64,000 bases of DNA from an uncultured Lachnospiraceae bacterium. Lineage in GTDB: Bacteria > Bacillota > Clostridia > Lachnospirales > Lachnospiraceae. The DNA lies in contig URQQ01000012.1 in the NCBI GenBank assembly GCA_900549995.1, positions 22,173-86,172 of the forward strand, written 5' to 3'. Position numbers and translations under genes: made by a program. Numbering within the stretch: position 1 is the first letter of the stretch; each line of letters begins with the position of its first letter. The notes beneath the pieces were generated by a model that saw nothing but the letters and a program-made list of their open reading frames with translations, was not told the origin of the DNA and made no database searches. This document shows positions 60,660-64,000 of this stretch, in pieces.

Positions 60660-61379
60660 CTATTCATACATCTGGATAATTCTGCTTTCTGTGTGATAGC
60701 CCTGCATTCCCTCCGGCCAGATAAAAAAGTCAATTTTACTGTCAGCAAGCAAACTGTCTTCTACTGCAAATGCCAGTACCTGGTCAATTTTCTCTCCCGG
60801 CTGAAACACATATTCATATGCTGACTTCATATCTTCAGACTGAACAATCTTTTCTCCATCCGGGCGCTTAATATAACCACTGCTATATTTCCGTTTACCC
60901 TCTTGATCAAGAAGATCAAGACCGCAACTGTAAAAACTCATACTTTGCTCCTGATCTGTGACATTCATTGCCTCCAGATTCACTATGACGTATGAATAGG
61001 CTCCGGTAATATTTCCATTTTCATCCACGGCACAAGTTTCCTGCCATACACCTGGCTGGGGATCAAAATCACCTTTTTCTTTTGATATATAAAAAGACTG
61101 TACTTTATATTGAATTCCTCTAGTCTCAACTGTATCCTGCATCTTATAGATATTTTTATCGTCTACTTTATTAAAATCTTCATTATCTATCTGACTTTGA
61201 TCAATGGTTCCCTTAGACGTAGAAACTTTATTTGTCTTATCCTCTTCTGCCGCTTTCTCCCCAGATTTTTTATCTGAAAAAAGATTGTCTGGCAAAATCA
61301 ATGTGTCAGCTCTTGTGACTCCTAGAATAATTACAACTGCAATTACTATTCCTGCTATAATTCCTGCTATTTTTTTCAC
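60660..61379 (-). CDS. Membrane-anchored DUF4352/DUF5028-like protein
   Basis: 239 residues. N-terminal membrane helix (KKIAGIIAGIVIAVVIILGV), a charged linker and a beta-rich exported domain (VIVNLEAMNVTDQEQSMSFYSCG). Start GTG 61379, with AGAGGTGA 6 bases upstream. It is the first gene of the ABC locus; a hairpin (61397-61422) lies just before its ribosome site. Confidence 0.65.
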   Translation of the reverse strand: MKKIAGIIAGIVIAVVIILGVTRADTLILPDNLFSDKKSGEKAAEEDKTNKVSTSKGTIDQSQIDNEDFNKVDDKNIYKMQDTVETRGIQYKVQSFYISKEKGDFDPQPGVWQETCAVDENGNITGAYSYVIVNLEAMNVTDQEQSMSFYSCGLDLLDQEGKRKYSSGYIKRPDGEKIVQSEDMKSAYEYVFQPGEKIDQVLAFAVEDSLLADSKIDFFIWPEGMQGYHTESRIIQMYE

Positions 61380-61396
61380 TGTGTTTCACCTCTGAA

Positions 61397-61422
61397 AAGG
61401 AGAAACCCATCGTCTTCTCCTT
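61397..61422 (-). promoter_or_regulatory. Hairpin just before the ABC locus
   Basis: AAGGAGAA (minus strand 61422-61415) pairs with TTCTCCTT (61404-61397), then TTTTC. A short attenuator or an RNA stability element ahead of the first gene. Confidence 0.45.
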
Positions 61423-61512
61423 ATTATGAAATATATGGGTTATTTGTTATACGAATTATATCACTTCAATTTATTCTCTATTTTAAAACGGTATTTTTAC
61501 TATATTTTTATG

Positions 61513-62223
61513 TTAAAATTCGTCTTTTTCTGTACGTACTTCATATATTCTCACTCTTTTTCTGTTCTTCTGGCTAATTGGTATTTTTTCAAAATTTACC
61601 ATTGTTATTTCTCTATAGCTATACTCTTGTATATATTTTCCATTTACAATATATGATTTATGGACATATATAAAATCTTCATGTGATAACTTATCTGCTA
61701 TTTCCTGTAACTTACCATAAAATATATATTGGTTGCCTTTAGTGATAATATTAATTTTTCTGTCAGCACTTACAAAGTATAGTATTTCATCCAACGGTAT
61801 CCTATATTTCCGACGTTTATAAGAAAAATGAAAATATTTGTCTTTACTCCCTTCATCCCGAACCGTATATAACATTTTTGTTAATCTTTCATATGTAAAC
61901 GGATAGATTAAAATATCCATCGGTCTGATTTCGAACCAATTTTCAAGTTCAATAATTTCTGAAGAAACAAGTACAAGTTCCGCTTTATCATTATATAATT
62001 CAATCCATTTTCTTATTTTAGGCAACTTTTTTGATACCTCTTTGAATTCCAATACAAATAAATCATACATATAGTCCGCTCTTATAGAATGCTCCAGTTC
62101 TCTCACATCGCTAAAGACATCAACTGTCAATAAAATATTGCTCTCTTTCTGATACCTCAGAATCATATTTTCCATCACAGAAGCCAATTTCGTCTTTTTA
62201 ATACACAGTGCTATTTTTAGCAT
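61513..62223 (-). CDS. LytTR regulator with degenerate receiver
   Basis: 236 residues from ATG 62223. Residues 1-~120 have the receiver fold but no acidic pair after the first strand (ALCIKKTKL), Glu59 where the phospho-Asp should be (FVLEF), and Tyr in place of the conserved Lys (IYPF). Residues ~130-236 are a LytTR DNA-binding domain (RIPLDEILYFVSADRKINIIT... VHKSYIVN). It precedes the ABC locus on the same strand, which it likely controls. No histidine kinase is next to it. Confidence 0.85.
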   Translation of the reverse strand: MLKIALCIKKTKLASVMENMILRYQKESNILLTVDVFSDVRELEHSIRADYMYDLFVLEFKEVSKKLPKIRKWIELYNDKAELVLVSSEIIELENWFEIRPMDILIYPFTYERLTKMLYTVRDEGSKDKYFHFSYKRRKYRIPLDEILYFVSADRKINIITKGNQYIFYGKLQEIADKLSHEDFIYVHKSYIVNGKYIQEYSYREITMVNFEKIPISQKNRKRVRIYEVRTEKDEF

Positions 62224-62533
62224 GCTTACGCCTTCTTCCATCCAATAATTTTTTGTTATCATCATACCACTCTCATATTAAAAAAAACGTAAAAGTCCGT
62301 TAATTGTCCTTTTTTGCCCGTTATTTTAACCACTAACGAATCAAACTCAGTCTCACACCAGAGTGTTTGACATACTTGTTACTATTTAGTTATACCCTCG
62401 GTTAATCTGCAGAATCTCAAAACATTTTCCATTTCCTCTTGATTTTTATGTATATCAGTTGTAATATATACATATAGTAAACGTAGTAATGAAAACTACA
62501 TGTAATCTTTTCAATTTCTAGGAGGCATGACTT
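62224..62533. other. 310-bp divergent control region
   Basis: AT-rich; contains the promoter of the hemolysin III gene and, on the left, the leader of the LytTR gene. No hidden gene is seen. Confidence 0.55.
62439..62467 (+). promoter_or_regulatory. Promoter of the hemolysin III gene
   Basis: TTGATT (62439-62444), 17-base spacer, TAATAT (62462-62467). Confidence 0.6.
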
Positions 62534-63193
62534 ATGAGCAGTGCAGCAAAACATTTAAAAGAACCCGGAAGCGCAATTACACATTTTATTGGTATGTTGA
62601 TGGCAATTTTTGCCGCTGTACCGTTATTGATAAAAGCGGCAAATGAGCCGAACAGAGTATATCTGATATCCGCAGCTGTATTTATTGTCAGTATGATCTT
62701 ACTGTACGCGGCAAGTACGACTTATCATTCTCTTGATTTATCAGAGAAGACAAATACAATCCTGAAAAAACTGGATCATATGATGATTTTTATTCTCATT
62801 GCCGGAAGCTATACTCCGATCTGTCTCCTTGTTCTTGGCGGGCGCATCGGTACTTATATGCTGATCCTTATCTGGGGAATCGCCATCGTCGGAATTTTAA
62901 TCAAGGCCTTCTGGGTCTTCTGTCCCAAATGGGTATCCTCTGTTCTCTATATCGGGATGGGATGGACTTGTGTCCTGGCTTTTACAAAAATACTCCATGC
63001 TCTTACACCGGCAGCTTTTGGCTGGCTTCTTGCAGGCGGTATCATCTATACAATCGGAGGTGTCATCTATGCATTGAAACTTCCAATCTTTAACGGGAAA
63101 CATAAAAATTTTGGAAGTCATGAAATATTTCATCTGTTCGTTATGGGCGGAAGTTTCTGCCATCTTGTACTGATGTACGCATTTGTGATTTAA
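62534..63193 (+). CDS. Hemolysin III / PAQR family membrane protein
   Basis: 219 residues with seven predicted membrane helices. PAQR marks: the N-terminal EPGSAITHFIGM, ASTTYHSL, the DHMMIFILIAGSYTPI segment and the C-terminal HEIFHLFVMGGSFCH with the zinc-type His pair. It resembles YqfA/TrhA, whose role in bacteria is membrane energetics or lipid homeostasis rather than proven hemolysis. AGGAGG lies 7-8 bases before ATG. Confidence 0.93.
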   Translation: MSSAAKHLKEPGSAITHFIGMLMAIFAAVPLLIKAANEPNRVYLISAAVFIVSMILLYAASTTYHSLDLSEKTNTILKKLDHMMIFILIAGSYTPICLLVLGGRIGTYMLILIWGIAIVGILIKAFWVFCPKWVSSVLYIGMGWTCVLAFTKILHALTPAAFGWLLAGGIIYTIGGVIYALKLPIFNGKHKNFGSHEIFHLFVMGGSFCHLVLMYAFVI

Positions 63194-63215
63194 CCTTATC
63201 TGATTTGCCCATTAT

Positions 63216-63271
63216 AAAAATACCTGTGTCCGGGTTTAAAATTTTCACCTTCCGGACACAGGTATTTTTTT
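63216..63271 (+). terminator. Terminator of the hemolysin III gene
   Basis: 18-base stem AAAAATACCTGTGTCCGG (63216-63233) with CCGGACACAGGTATTTTTT (63252-63270), followed by T residues. Confidence 0.92.
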
Positions 63272-63384
63272 CTGGATTTTTATTCCTGTGTGACTGCCAT
63301 ATGACTTTCTTCCTGTAATATTAACTTAAAGTTAAGACATGGAAAAATAATTCTATAAAATATAATCACAGAGGAGAGAGCATT

Positions 63385-64000
63385 ATGACAAAGAAAAAAT
63401 TAGCAATACTTATCACATCTGTAGCATTAATCGCAGCAGTAGGTATCGGGGGAACATTGGCCTACTTCACAGATAAAGATACAAAACAGAATGTAATTAC
63501 ACTTGGAAAAGTAGATGGATCACTGATCGAGGACTCGGATAAAGGAACTCCGACAGAGAATGGCTATACATATGATAAAGTAAAACCGGGGGATGAACTG
63601 GATAAACGCCCTCATGTATCATTAGCGGCTGACTCTGAAGACGCTTACGTGAGAATGGATGTCAAAGTGACAATTACAGGGCTGGCAGAAGGAACTGACG
63701 CCGTGGCATATGCAGCAGAACTTAAAAACAATTTGGATATTGACAAAACGAACTGGACAGAAGGCTCTGATGGATATTTCTACTATAACACCAAATTATC
63801 CAACAAAAAAGGTGGTAAAAAAGCAACCGAAGATATCTTCTCAACAGTGACAATTCCTACCACTTGGGGCAATGAAATCGCTGAGGCAGTCATCACAATC
63901 GACCTTCAGGCAGAACTGATCCAGGCTGATAACTTTGAGGATCAAATTAATGCTGACGGTACATGGAACATTACCGCAGATGATATCAAAGAATATACAA
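63385..64000 (+). CDS. SipW-dependent exported protein, TasA/CalY-like (3' truncated by window edge)
   Basis: At least 205 residues, running off the window. GAGGAGAG precedes ATG 63385. The N-terminus KKKLAILITSVALIAAVGIGG is followed by TLAYFTDKDTKQN, the SipW-dependent signal-peptide motif. The mature part is a beta-rich domain (YVRMDVKVTITGLAEG... TVTIPTTWGNEIAEAVITIDLQAELIQ) of the TasA/CalY/camelysin group, biofilm-fibre or surface proteins in Firmicutes. A SipW signal peptidase would be expected just beyond the window. Confidence 0.9.
   Translation, partial: MTKKKLAILITSVALIAAVGIGGTLAYFTDKDTKQNVITLGKVDGSLIEDSDKGTPTENGYTYDKVKPGDELDKRPHVSLAADSEDAYVRMDVKVTITGLAEGTDAVAYAAELKNNLDIDKTNWTEGSDGYFYYNTKLSNKKGGKKATEDIFSTVTIPTTWGNEIAEAVITIDLQAELIQADNFEDQINADGTWNITADDIKEYT

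Noticed and set aside
1..64000. CRISPR arrays, tRNA or rRNA genes, prophage
   Set aside because: No direct-repeat array, no T-loop GTTCGA-type tRNA arms in context, and no phage structural or integrase genes were noticed.

Overview
The window reads as a chromosomal segment of a low-to-moderate-GC, anaerobic, spore-forming Firmicute, most likely a gut Lachnospiraceae. The signs are a V-type ATP synthase, rubrerythrins, BofA/YaaL and CwlD sporulation-type genes, a Tad pilus operon with DUF5702 and DUF6382 proteins, TSCPD and DUF1858 proteins, strong AGGAGG ribosome sites and frequent GTG/TTG starts. No tRNA, rRNA, CRISPR array, prophage or intact insertion sequence was recognised.

Layout. 1-4.8 kb: the end of a V-type ATP synthase operon (F partial, E, A, B, D). 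4.8-9.3 kb: glycogen branching enzyme and a large TPR/acidic/P-loop protein. 9.3-10.7 kb: an AT-rich stretch with no long gene but with a leftward consensus promoter and a terminator. 10.7-22.9 kb: bioY behind a BirA-like operator, an ECF sigma factor with a membrane beta-propeller partner, an M24 aminopeptidase, an aconitase-type hydratase with a CdaR-like regulator, pgi, a membrane protein and mtnN. 23-28 kb: a TSCPD protein, two copies of a long palindromic repeat, DUF6147-like and DUF4367 proteins, murG, and two tandem near-identical ECF sigma factors.

28-38.5 kb: HIT protein, cytosolic histidine kinase, rhomboid protease, then a leftward Tad/Flp pilus operon (TadZ, TadA, TadB, TadC, Flp pilin, DUF5702, TadE-like, prepilin peptidase, TadE, DUF6382). 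One TadE-like gene carries a 30-bp inverted-repeat element over its start and an in-frame amber codon near its end. 38.5-43 kb: bofA/yaaL, then sua5-phosphatase fusion, rpiB, upp and dCMP deaminase (a B. subtilis ywl-like order), and mecA. 43-46.5 kb: a promoter followed by a 350-nt structured leader, a small ORF, a GH18 protein and CwlD.

46.5-51.6 kb: DUF1858, a DnaA-box pair, an NlpC/P60 hydrolase, PerR with two rubrerythrins that appear to share an operator, and two ECF transporter S subunits. 51.8-64 kb: DEAD-box helicase, a large GH127 enzyme, an ABC transporter locus of the antimicrobial-peptide-immunity type with a LytTR regulator whose receiver domain is degenerate, a hemolysin III/PAQR protein, and a truncated SipW-dependent (TasA/CalY-like) exported protein.

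The most unusual signals are the paired palindromic repeats near 23.6-24.2 kb, the inverted-repeat element and stop codon in the TadE-like gene, the unidentified structured leader near 43.1-43.5 kb, the orphan transcription unit at 9.4-10.5 kb, and the loss of the catalytic Cys in the Sua5-phosphatase fusion.
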